A stretch of 64,000 bases of DNA from Amyloporia xantha. Lineage: Eukaryota > Basidiomycota > Agaricomycetes > Polyporales > Adustoporiaceae. Location: NCBI GenBank assembly GCA_036971615.1, contig JAYKKR010000004.1, positions 2,356,001-2,420,000 of the forward strand, written 5' to 3'. Positions 54,389 to 64,000 of this stretch are shown here, one piece after another. The translations under genes were made by a program, and so were the position numbers. How positions within the stretch are numbered: the stretch's first letter is position 1; each line of letters begins with the position of its first letter. The notes below the pieces were generated by a model. It was not told the DNA's origin. It made no database searches and saw only the letters and a program-made list of their open reading frames with translations.

Positions 54389-56578
54389 TCATATTCACCT
54401 GACTCATAGGATATATATGGTTGACAATGTGCCCTGACCCAAGGGACGCCGGACGTCGGCCGACGCTGCAGCAGGGCCTTGAGATTCAGGCTCGGCCGGT
54501 TGCTCTCACCACTATATAGGCTTACAGGCTCGCGCGATATACTCTGCTTGTCCGCGACAATTCCTCCCTGTCTCCCTGGCTCGGCCGAGGCACTGCTGTT
54601 CCCTGTCCTGTAGCCTCGCGCGATGTGCTCTGTTTTTCCGCGACAATTCCTCCCTGTCTCCCTGGCTCGGCAGAGGCAGAGCTGTTCCCTGTCCTGTAGC
54701 CTCGCGCGATGTGCTCTGTTTTTCCGCGACAATTCCTCCCTGTCTCCCTGGCTCGGCCGAGGTGCTGCTGTCCTCTGTCTGGCAGGCTTGCGCCATGTGA
54801 CATTTTCCTTGGCGACAATTGCCCACTGGCTGCCCCTGTCCTCCCACCAAAATCGCTTGCAGGCGGACAGCTTCACACTGTGGGGACTATCAAATTGCAA
54901 GTGAGTCTTGCCCATGTTTTACTCATGTACATGCCATCATCTGCCTGCACCACGGACAATTAGTTGCCAATACTCGCGGCTCTCGCGCAAAACAATAGTG
55001 AAGATCGCGACTGGCAGAGTTCACCATAGAGACCTCGCGAGAGCATATTCACCCCGGGAATACAACCCATACTAAACTCTGCCAGTTCGTCAAGTGGCTC
55101 GCGACCATAAGCACCATTAAACATCAATGGATAAACGGTGCAAGAGCGCCACCGCGAGTTTGGGAAAGTCCATCGCGCAGTCGATGCGCGCGAGCACGAC
55201 AACTCCACTCAGGCTGTCGCGACCATGGCCACTTGTAGCAAAAGGCCCCGTTATGTGTATACTGCCGAAGTGACTAATTTCATAACTCAAACTAGGGTAC
55301 ATACCAAGCATACAGGAGGTGAACTTCATGGTAAATGTGCAGGAAAAAGTACATGGCTAAAGTCGCGTCTACTCGGGAGGACCGTCCTCGTGCTCGTCCC
55401 AGGACGGAGACCCATGCACCCACAACTTCGTCTCCACCTTGGAAATCCTACTTTTTATGCTCGTTGTGCTCAGGTGCTGCCGAATTCCCCGCTCCAACAA
55501 GAGGATGTCGTTGAGCGCGTCGATGTCATGGTCGACCGCGATCAATTGGTCGCGAGCGTGTCGCCGCATGTCGCGGAGATATGTGGCCTCGGTCGCGATA
55601 GGAAATCCTATGCTGGATGAATGGTTGAATCAAAAACATGAAACATTTGCCCACCATTGCTAATTTTATCCTTGATATGCGCGTAGCGCGCGGCGAGAGA
55701 AGTAGGTGGCAAAGGTGCTACTTCCCGAGATGACCTGCCGCGACATCATCGCAGCGCGGAGCGTCATGGACGTCAGGGGCAGAATCTGTATTTCTCGTCT
55801 CGACTTGAGGAGCACTTCTGGAATGGCCTTCGTCCACAATGCATTCAATTGTGCTGTGGGTATTGAAGTTTTCGTGACGCTCCCCACCCTGCCTCTTGGT
55901 TCTGGCCTCAGCGCTGATGCGGGCGACTACTTGAGGTTCTTCATCGAAGTCATCGCTAAGATCGTCAAGAAGGATGGGCGACCGTTCGCGACTGCGCTCT
56001 GTTCCTGTATATCAGAGGTTCGCCCTATGTTATTATATCAAATGGAACACACTTGCCTTCACTCCCATGGCGTTCCATAACCTCCATAGCCTCCTTCAAC
56101 ACGCTTTTTAGGCCGACAGGTGAGCGGTCACGGTAGAATGCTACAATCAATATCAGTTCAATCCAAAGAGGAACTTCCTCACACACTCTGATGGACAATA
56201 TTGTTGTGAGTTGGAACAATTCCCGCGGCCGCGTCGGGCACGTCGAGGTCGAGGTCGCGGTCGAAGTCGAAGTCATGGAGGTCGCGGTCAAGGTCGAGGT
56301 CGCGGTCCAGGTCGAGGTCGTGGTCGAGGTCGATTGGGGTTCGCGCGCGGTTCAAATCTTCACGCCAATGCTAGATAAGTGCCCATTCCATGTGGATATG
56401 AGGACATACCTGGATCCAAATCAAAAAAATCCAAATCAATCGGGGTGCGTGCGCGGCCACCCGAGTTCTCGTCTCGGGGCACTGAATCGCGGTCTTCAAG
56501 ATCGGAAATCAGTCGTATTAACATCAGCCACAAAGTGGAGATCGCGATCACTGTACTCACCTCTAGTCATAAGAGTTC
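54389..56578 (-). repeat. Right copy of the 2.1-kb inverted segmental duplication
   Basis: Reverse complement of 4783-6913. It has three instead of two 86-bp units (54530-54790). It stops within exon 1 of F2, where the minisatellite locus begins. Confidence 0.8.
55369..56577 (-). pseudogene. Gene F2: duplicate of F1 lacking its first codons and promoter
   Basis: Same exon layout as F1, including the Asp-Leu-Asp repeat (shorter) and the GC-AG intron. The duplication boundary cuts exon 1, removing the F1 start codon; an internal in-frame ATG (Met-Thr-Arg) three codons before the donor survives. GGGG at 55487-55490 keeps the last exon open to TAG at 55369, 66 codons from its Met-Arg-Arg. No partner homologous to A is next to it. 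It is probably not expressed from its own promoter. Confidence 0.55.
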
Positions 56579-56639
56579 CCACACCATACAGTCACTATAG
56601 CCTACTCTATAGGGAGAGATATGGGTGAAATTTTTATTA

Positions 56640-57235
56640 CTTAGTAAGGAGAGCGGACGTCGGCCGACGCCATCGCTATAGCCTGCAGTGCAGGGTCGGC
56701 CGAGACGGTATAATATAGCCTGTAGATACGGTGCGGCCGAGTGCGCCATATTTCCGTAGTATATTCTCGCCTTCAAGTAGCGTCGGCCGAGAGGGTATAA
56801 TATAGCCTGTAGACACGGCGCGGCCGAGTGCGCCATATTTCTGTGGTATATTCTCGCCTGCAAGTAGTGTCGGCCGAGAGGGTGTAATATAGCCTTTAGA
56901 CACGGTGCGGCCGAGTGCGCCATATTTCCGTGGTATATTATCGCCTTCAAGTAGTGTCGGCCGAGAGGGTATAATATAGCCTGTAGACATGGCGCGGCCG
57001 AGTGCGCCATATTTCCGTGGTATATTATCGCCTTCAAGTAGTGTCGGCCGAGAGGGTATAATATAGCCTGTAGACATGGCGCGGCCGAGTGCGCCATATT
57101 TCCGTGGTATATTATCGCCTTCCAGTAGCGTCGCCGAGGGCTATAATATAGCCTTTAGACACGGCGCGGCCGAGTGCGCCATATTTCCGTGGTATATTAT
57201 CGCCTTCAAGTAGCGTCGGCCGATGGTGGATGCAG
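56640..57235. repeat. 87-bp minisatellite, about six units
   Basis: Unit of 87 bp with CGGCCGAG, GCGGCCGAGTGCGCCATATT and TATAATATAGCCT blocks. Period measured from GTCGGCCGA at 56782, 56869 and 56956. Because 87 is 29 codons, an ORF runs through the whole array on the minus strand; this is a by-product of the period. Confidence 0.9.
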
Positions 57236-57426
57236 TGGTATTCATATCGCGCATCATGGCGCGCCGCGCTTATGGGCCTGGTATGCCCACTGGGATGGTA
57301 TTTTCATGGCGCGGTATCGGCGCCGCCAGGTCATGTGTTCGCGTATATTGGTAAAGCAACTCAATATTCTGTGACTACATTTTGTCCTTGATGCCAACGA
57401 CATCGGAGTATATACTGTATAACGAA

Positions 57427-59135
57427 TTATATCTCGCCATTCCACATCATGGCTTCAACCCCAGTGGTCCCGTCCTGCGGTGGCTTGGCTGTGAGCAAGG
57501 ATTTGATGGGCTGGTGCAGCTTCAAGATTGCGTTGGCGACGTCGATGTCCTCTTCTATACGTCGTAACCTCTCGCTCAGGGATTGCGCTTGAAGGAACAT
57601 CAAGTTTTCTTCGCTTCGCGAGGAAAACCTTCTATTGTTTTCTTTAGCGAATGGCAAATTGCGAGCGCAGTGTCATACCGAATTTAATCTCGATGGCGTT
57701 CATGGCGCTATTGGGGAGTGGCCTCTGCCATCATCAAAGTATGGATTCTCCAATTCTTTGCATATTTAAGTATGGTGAAAGGGTGAATTTCGCTGTACTT
57801 ACTTGAGTCAATGATGTCCTCGTCGTGATCCAGAATGGGAGCGAGGGCGAAGGTACGAGGGAGATCCTGGCCACGGTCTCTGAGCCGCTGACGGTGTGCC
57901 TCCAAGTCCTGGAGTGGTATCAGCATGACGATGAAGGCGATGGAGGGCTTTCACTTACCAGAGGACCGCGGGGTATGTTGTGCTCGTCCAACACCTCATT
58001 TATAATGTCAAGGTACTGTCTATGAGTATTCAAACACAAAGGCAAGAGAAAGCGAGGCAAAATACCTGGCGATTGAGTTGGATGAGGCGCTCATCCGCCA
58101 TGTCAACATCGCCATCTTGGCTATGCGCAAGGTCGTGATCAAGTGCGCCGTCCATCCCGCTCGCGTCCACGCCGCCGTCCACGCCGCCATCCACGACGCC
58201 ATCCATAGGCGCGCCTCTATCTTCAATAGTAGAGGAATGGAGTGTCAGTAGGAAATAGGTTTAAAAACATGAGTGTGGACATACCTGGAGATGGAGTGGC
58301 CGGGAGATCCAGCTGATCACGGAGCTGGAGGACTGGAGACAGCGATGGCGACAAGTCGAGGTGTGCACAATGAGGGACAGGCGACTCGAAGGTAGGCTGG
58401 GCGCTGTGCACTCGCTCTGGAGATGCCTCCAGGTCAAGCTGTGGACGGTGCAACGGGGTGTTTACCTGCGATGGCGAAAGGTCCAGGGCGGATCTAAAAG
58501 GTGAGGTCTGCATTCGCGATTGCGAGGTGAAATCCAACGGTTGTCTTGATAGCGAGGTATTCGGCGGTGAGGGCGAAATGTTGAGCGATGGACGGAAGAG
58601 ATCTATATCTTGGGAAGATGCCGATTGCATTGTGGGCCTACGTAGTTGAGGGGACGTTAATTGGGGAAGACGAGGTCCACACGTCTTTTTGAAGTAGGCG
58701 CGGACGGCGGTGGCGGCATATCGAGAGGAGTGCTACGTTGTGCAGATCCCCCTGAACGTTGGCAAGGTCAGGCGTTGGCGACATAGCAAAGCGAAAGTTG
58801 AGCGGCGGCGGGGATGGCGATGGCGATGCGGACAAATCGCCAAGCGTACGCGCTGGTGGCAGAGTGCGTGAAGGCGAAGGCGAAGGCGAAGACACCACAT
58901 CCAGAATTGGGCGAGAAACATCCCCTCTGATGGGCGAGGAGTCGAAGTCCAGAGTTGGGCGAGGGACATCCCCTCTGATGGGCGAGGACTCGAAGTCCAG
59001 GGTAGGGCGAGGGCATCACCTCTGATGGGCGAGGAGTCGAAGTCTAGTATTTGGCGGGCTGAGGGGAGTGAGCGCAGGTTGGCGTGAGGATATCTACATG
59101 ATGTGCTCACCTAGCTCGTCTGCGTGTTCCGACAT
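57427..59135 (-). CDS. Gene E: small acidic coiled-coil protein, homologue of F1
   Basis: Exon 1 is 25 nt (ATG 59135 to 59111, phase 1, then GTGAGC). The second exon starts at 59058 with three copies of a 17-residue Leu-Asp-Phe-Asp-Ser-Ser-Pro repeat; one base is missing in the first copy (59011-59016). Pro/Ser-rich sequence follows, then an acidic patch. Clear short exons are 57959-58015 (19 codons, helical) and 57803-57908, with introns 58016-58065 and 57909-57958. The C-terminal exon is a coiled coil ending at 57427. The junctions near 58230-58285 and 57660-57720 are provisional. Divergent partner: gene B. Function unknown. Confidence 0.55.
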
Positions 59136-59387
59136 GGTTGAAAGCAAGGCGGAAGGAATGCGGAAACGTGCCAAGTTCGTCTAGAGGCATCTAATATACC
59201 CATGAGCGCAACACGTGCGGTGCCGATCGAACGGGCGCAGATCTTTCCGCCAGGCGCCCGCCATCAACCAACGCGATGCACCGCGTGGGTCTGACTTCGT
59301 CTCTTCTTCTACCACCACCACCACCACCACCACCACCACCGCCATCACCACAGCTGTCAAATCCCATCTCGCTTTGCTTCTACCACC
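59136..59387. promoter_or_regulatory. Divergent intergenic region, gene E / gene B
   Basis: 252 bp between opposing start codons. Contains a CAC triplet run (about 59310-59340), pyrimidine-rich sequence just before the B start, and no TATA box. A likely bidirectional promoter, mirrored by the A/F1 gap. Confidence 0.45.
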
Positions 59388-62160
59388 ATGTCCGCCTCCA
59401 GCATCAACAGCGACATCATCATCGCCGCAGTGCGCCTGGAAGAGGCGCTGAAGTTTCTGCCCGGGAAGCGCGACGCGAAGTACAAGGTGTTTGAGAGCAA
59501 CTTCTGGGAGGAAGTGGTAAGTGATTGTAACACAATCAGGGTGAGCACTGTGGCGCTGAGTCTGTATAATGGCGCCTCTAGCAATCGATCTTTGCGAAGA
59601 TCAAGGCGCTGGGAAAACACCGCGAGGGATTACAAGTGCCGCCGCTGTTGGTCAGCGCCATGGCGCAATACACGGTGGCGTCGCACAAGAAGCGCGGAGT
59701 GGACTTGACTGCCATCAAGGTTGACGACCCGCCATTCAAAGCCATGGCCTCTCCAAATACGTGTGGCATGGCGATTACATTGCCGAAGACCTCGGGGGCA
59801 ACCTTTGGTGGAAAGGTGAGTGCACTGCGAAACCCTACGCCACGTCATCACTAACGGCTCAGCAGCGCTGTTGCGCAAGCGTACGAGCGAGGTTGCGCTG
59901 GGTGGGGATGGAGTTGCGGGGCCAAGTGGGGTGACGGAGGAGGCAGAGGCGGGCGGGAGTCGAGGGAAAGTGGCGAAGAAGGGGGCGGATGACGACGCAG
60001 GGGCGGCCTCTAGAAGGTCAAAGGGAACGACGCCAGCGACGGACGGCGATGAGGGTGTCGTCATCGCTGCACCAGTAACGAAGAAGCCACGGCGCGGAGG
60101 GGCTGCAACGACGAAGCCGGGAACTAAGGCGGCATCCAAGGGCGGAGTCAAGACCACCACTGCGAAAGCGGCAGGAGAGGAAACGACGGCCGGCAAGTCT
60201 GAGCCGCGGATGAAGACGAAGGCGGGGCCATCGACGTCGAAGACGAATGAGAAGGCTTCATCGCGCAAGTCTCCTGCGGGCAAGGATGATGACGCCAGGC
60301 AGACGCGGTCGAAGGCGAAGGCGGGATCGTCGACGGGGAAGGGAAAGGGAAAGGCGAAGGCCTCGCCGGCGCCCGAAGATGACGACATGGACGAGGATGC
60401 TCAAGGCGAGAGTGAGGAGATGGAGGAGACAGAGACATTTGTCTCGGTGAGTACGTTTACCAGATGCGCGGCAAGCGATGCTGACTGACATGCCTTCAGG
60501 CGATGCCTTGCGGAAATTGCGCCAAGGCCAAAGCTGAATGCAGGCTTGCTGTCGTGGACGGTCGGCGTTGCATGCGCTGCCTGAAGCGCAAGATAGGCTG
60601 CTCGATCGTGCCACACAACCTGAGCGGCAATCCGATCAGGGGCCCCTACGGTGCAGTCCTGGCAAGCAAGTATCAGGACGTCATCAAGAACAGCCTCGCC
60701 GATGGCATCAAGCCTCCTCCACCGCGCTGGGATGAGGAGAGGAAGGAGTTTGTGGAGGATAGAGGCAAGCGGGGCAAAGCGGCGGCGAAGGGTTCGGAAT
60801 CGAAGGCGAGCGATGAGATGGATGTGGATGAAGAAGAAGGGGAAAAGGACGATGGCAAGGCGGGTAGCGCGGATGTCGATGCGAAGGACGACGCGGAGGT
60901 GGACAGCCAGCTGCGGGTGGCGTCAGCGACTAGCGATGCGGCTGCGTCCCGCCCAATAGCGCCGCTCCCGAAGACGTCGCTCAGCTCGATGAAGGCGTGG
61001 GTTGGGAAGCCACCTCCAGCGGTGGCTAAAGGGAAGGGCAAGGAGCGCGCGGACCGTCCTCTCCAGGAGGCAGAGGCCAGCAGCTCGAGCGATCGCTCGG
61101 CGCGGCTTGGGCTCAGGCCTGGCGAGGTAAAATGTAAGTCGGCTTCACTCTTTCTGGACGGCGCGATCAACTGACCAAGTCAATGTGTGGCTGCCAGACC
61201 ACCATGGCGAGTACCACCACTACGTAGGATTCTCCAAGGACCCCACCGCCATGGATGAAGGGCGCCACGCGCAGGACCAGGAGCTGTCTCATTTCCAGCC
61301 ATTTACGGCGTACCTCACTGAGCAAGGCCACCGACTCGAGAAGAACATCAACATAATGACCGCGTGGCAAGACCGCTTCGGTAGCATGGTCGACAACTTC
61401 CAGCAGTCACTGCTCGCCATCAACAGGCAGCAGGTCAACATGACCGAGCGCATTGATAACGCCGAGGGGCAGATTGGCGGTCTACTGGCAAGAGTGGAAG
61501 GCGCGGAGCAGACTCTGCAAGATGTGCGCTCTGAGGACTCCGTCGCTCGCATCGCCGCGCTCGAGGAGATGGTCACGGTTCTGCAGGACGATCTGCGCGC
61601 AGCCAAGGAGAACATGGCGATGGATCGCCTTGGTGCCCAAGTCGCGAACATGGAGGTGCGCGTGGACACCTTGATGGACAACGTGCGCGATGAGAGCGAG
61701 AGGACGCGGCAGGCGATGGCGGGCATTGAGGCAGGTGAGGCGAGATTACAGGGGCTCATCGCGCAGTTTGAGTCAGTGCGCCGTGACGTCGCTCGCCACA
61801 ACGACGCGGGAGGCCGAGACGCTATTGGACAAGGCGCATCTGTCGGTGGAGCTCGTGCAGAAGGCGGAACAGGACGCGCAACGACGGCGCAAGGCGAGGC
61901 GATCATGGACAGCGCTCACGAGGGAGCCACTCCCATTTCGTGGTCTACCTCAGAGCGTGGCTCTGTAGGAGATCAATCGGACTTCACGAATGAAGCTCTG
62001 TCGACGCCTCGCCGGTGGCTCCACACCTTCAATCAGGCGTTTCTCCTTGGAGATCGACGACGACGAGATGGCGAGCGTGGCCGCGGAGGAGCGAGAGCCT
62101 GATGCCGCAACATCACCCGTCGCTGTCGAGGACGCCGAGATGCCTCCCGCTTCGCCTTAG
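59388..62160 (+). CDS. Gene B: Zn2Cys6-like cluster plus coiled-coil protein, homologue of gene A
   Basis: Exons 59388-59516, 59582-59815, 59863-60446, 60500-61133, then from 61180. Order: N-terminal conserved domain, Lys/Ala/Thr-rich linker, acidic patch, cysteine cluster at 60509-60601 (C-x2-C-x6-C-x9-C-x2-C-x6-C, complete), a G-N-P-I-R-G stretch, a second acidic linker, and a long coiled coil. Exon 2 is 234 nt against 235 in gene A: one base is missing near 59741-59756, and only the shifted frame gives the Trp-Trp-Lys end and phase-1 junction shared with A. The tail changes frame between 61800 and 62040, then reads acidic sequence to TAG 62158-62160. The cluster suggests DNA binding; the role is unknown. 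Confidence 0.65.
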
Positions 62161-62383
62161 ATAATTGTTTTTGTAACTTTGCTGTACGTTCAAACCAATG
62201 CATTGTGTACACTCTCCAGCGACCAGTAACATTGAGACTGCGATGACGGCAACACCCTCGGCATCACAGTGCGCCACGGGGGCTTGCACAGGGAGCGGCA
62301 CACCATCGCCATCCTTCGCAGCGCTGAGTTCAATCATCGCCATTGAATTTAAATGCGAGGTAGTGTACATGGGAAATAGTATT
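62161..62383. other. Gap between convergent genes B and D
   Basis: About 220 bp holding both 3' UTRs; no other feature seen. Confidence 0.4.
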
Positions 62384-63954
62384 CTAACGGCGACCACGCG
62401 CTTTAGTGGGTCGGGGCTGAGCTCCCCTACCTGTCTTGCGCGATGACCTACGAATGGCGGGGGCAGGCTCGCCCTGCTCTTCCTCGCCATCGCTATAAGT
62501 CTCCGCCAGAGCCCGCTTTGAGCGACCCGCCTTTTTCGCTTTTCACGAGGTTGGGGTGGTTTCTCTGCTTCCTCCTCCTCCTCCTCCTCTTCGCTCACGC
62601 GGTGACTTCGCTTTTTCAACTTTTCCTCCTTAGCTTTTGTCTTCTGACGAGTGTGGGTGGCGACCTTCATGTCGTTGAGAGCACCCGTGATCGAGGACCC
62701 GCCTGCCGTTGGCAGTGCCTGAATATTGATCTCCTTTGCCTGCCGAGCTGTTTGGCGTGTCTTGCGCTTTGGCACAGGAAGTGAGGGAGAAGGACCACGA
62801 TTGGCCTCGCCGTCGCTCTCGTCTTCACTGTCATGATTTTCACGGTCGGAGAAATGAACCTGTAGGCCCCTCATATCTCGAACGGGTGAGAGCTGATTCA
62901 TCGCAATAGGTGGAGAGGAGGAGAAATCCATACTCCCGCGGCGGACAGTTGCGTCATTGAGCGCGATGGGGGAGGATGGTGGTGCGCGCCCTGGCGCCAT
63001 TGGCGAGGAAGGCGGTGCGCCGTCAATTGATGGCGGTCTCTCTTCTAGTTGTGGACGCGGTCTCATACCCAAGGCGCGCTTAGGTATGGATGGAAAGACC
63101 GATCTTCCCGTGGTCATTAGCGGCCTTGCTGGAGGCGGTTTTCCTGTGACTGGAAACGGAAGCGAATGTTTTTGCGTGCCTCGCAGAGGTTCCGGCAACG
63201 GCGAGCTGGATTGCTGAGCTACTTGGCCATTATGCGCGTCTCGCGATCGCCTTATCTTAGGGGATGTGAGGATTGGCGCGGCTTCCCTCGCCAATGCCGC
63301 TGGCGGGTCCGGCGTACGACGCTCCTGTTCCGCCCGCAGGGTTTGCAAATGGCGAGGCTTCGGGCGGAGTGGGGGAGGTGGACCCTTGTCGAGATTCCCA
63401 GTGGGCATCATGGGAGGGCGAGGTGATGGCTTCCCCTGTCTGGGAACGTGGGGCGGTGGTGGACCATATTTCAACACCGGTGGTGGGGCCTCCAAAGGTG
63501 TTGGCTGCGCCGCGGCCACAGTGCTACTCCGGGTGACAGAGCTACCTTCCATGCATGGCGCGTCGCCTTGCACAGATTGTGCCTGCTTCACCAGCGCGCA
63601 CAACGATGATACATGCGGGTCGAGCCTCTGGGCAATCACGGCGAAGGGTATGGCGCTCTCGCTGACATGGCGTGGAATGTCCGAAGGCGGGGCGTCGGGA
63701 TCCTGGAAGGCGAACTGTGCCGCCGTCAGATCGCGGCTTATCATGGCGATCACGAGGAGCACTTGTTCAATCATGCCGACGTCCCCTGTCAGCCTGCCGG
63801 ACTTGTTCAAATAAGGCTTCGAGTCGAGCCACTTCAGCACTGGATCGAGCCCATGGGCGTGGCGATGAACCATATAGGACAAGTGTCGATGCGGGTTGTG
63901 CCAGGTCGCCCAGTCGGCGCCTTCCGGTGCCCGCTTTGTCGTCTTCAGCCCACT
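62384..63954 (-). CDS. Gene D: disordered Pro-rich protein with basic tail (5' end off window)
   Basis: The exon opens at 63954 after an acceptor (GTGATAG); earlier exons lie beyond the window. Residues 1-125 look folded (His/Trp/Leu-rich helices). A long Pro/Arg/Ser-rich disordered part follows, then a Glu run and Lys/Arg patches. One A is missing at 62540-62543: the shifted frame gives an acidic then basic tail (S-S-R-K-T-G-R, K-A-R-G-R-R) ending at TAG 62384, while the unshifted frame runs on to 62113 through the B 3' end. Convergent with B, as the left-edge gene is with A. No domain recognised. Confidence 0.55.
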
Positions 63955-64000
63955 CTATCACTCGCAAGGTAAGCCTTAGTTTACGGAGAAAATGAAGTTA

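Noticed and set aside
56567..57097. 176-codon ORF with 29-residue repeats
   Set aside because: It exists because the 87-bp minisatellite unit is 29 codons. The locus has no start context and starts in truncated sequence.
60258..61906. Long reverse-strand ORFs opposite gene B
   Set aside because: Antisense shadows of Lys/Glu/Ala-rich coding sequence; gene B has consistent introns and a homologue.
62113..62383. Extension of gene D to 62113
   Set aside because: This tail is the antisense of the gene B end and follows a likely lost base; the other frame gives a more plausible basic C-terminus at 62384.

Overview
The window looks like a repeat-rich piece of a basidiomycete (Agaricomycete-type) nuclear genome. 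Evidence: many 45-80 nt GT-AG introns, proteins with long acidic, basic and Pro/Ser-rich low-complexity stretches, Zn2Cys6-like cysteine clusters, and dense Ty1/copia, Ty3/gypsy and terminal-inverted-repeat (TIR) DNA transposons. I cannot name the species. I saw no bacterial-type operons, rRNA or CRISPR array.

Layout. 1-6.0 kb: a host-like gene block with a partial coiled-coil gene (+), a Zn-cluster/coiled-coil gene A (-) and, divergent from A, a small acidic coiled-coil gene F1 (+). 6.9-17.2 kb: a 3'-truncated Ty3/gypsy element (-) whose gag is split by a complete Ty1/copia element (9.58-15.39 kb, 5-bp target duplication). 17.2-18.5 kb: a short host exon caught between two related long terminal repeats (LTRs). 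18.6-23.5 kb: a CACTA-like MITE, a TIR element with a solo LTR in one arm, and a hairpin-array region around a small intact spliced gene J. 23.5-26.9 kb: a transposon of a CATCAGG-terminated family with a nested relative. 26.9-32.66 kb: a second gypsy element (+), cut off at its 3' end. 32.7-35.6 kb: repeats and a weak gene. 35.5-38.8 kb: Zn-cluster gene C (-), split by a CATCAGG element. 39.1-41.0 kb: a large near-perfect palindrome carrying gene G twice. 41.0-49.2 kb: a 5'-truncated second copia copy shattered by a solo LTR, a hAT-like element (itself carrying a CATCAGG element) and a third TIR element. 49.2-51.9 kb: another CATCAGG element. 52.5-57.2 kb: hairpin repeats, a G-depleted tract, an inverted duplicate of F1 and an 87-bp minisatellite. 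57.4-64 kb: a second gene block, E (-), B (+), D (-).

The most interesting pattern is that the two end blocks mirror each other. A and B are homologous (Zn cluster plus coiled coil, same early intron phases, exon 2 of 235 versus 234 nt), and each is divergent from a homologous small gene (F1 or E) that begins with a tiny phase-1 exon. This looks like an undescribed paired-gene module. A second new-looking theme is the CATCAGG transposon family, which makes 2-bp target duplications and carries conserved splice-site arrays instead of a long ORF. A caution on sequence quality: most frameshifts I could resolve, in host genes and transposons alike, are losses of one base, often in homopolymers, so assembly error is a real alternative to pseudogene decay.
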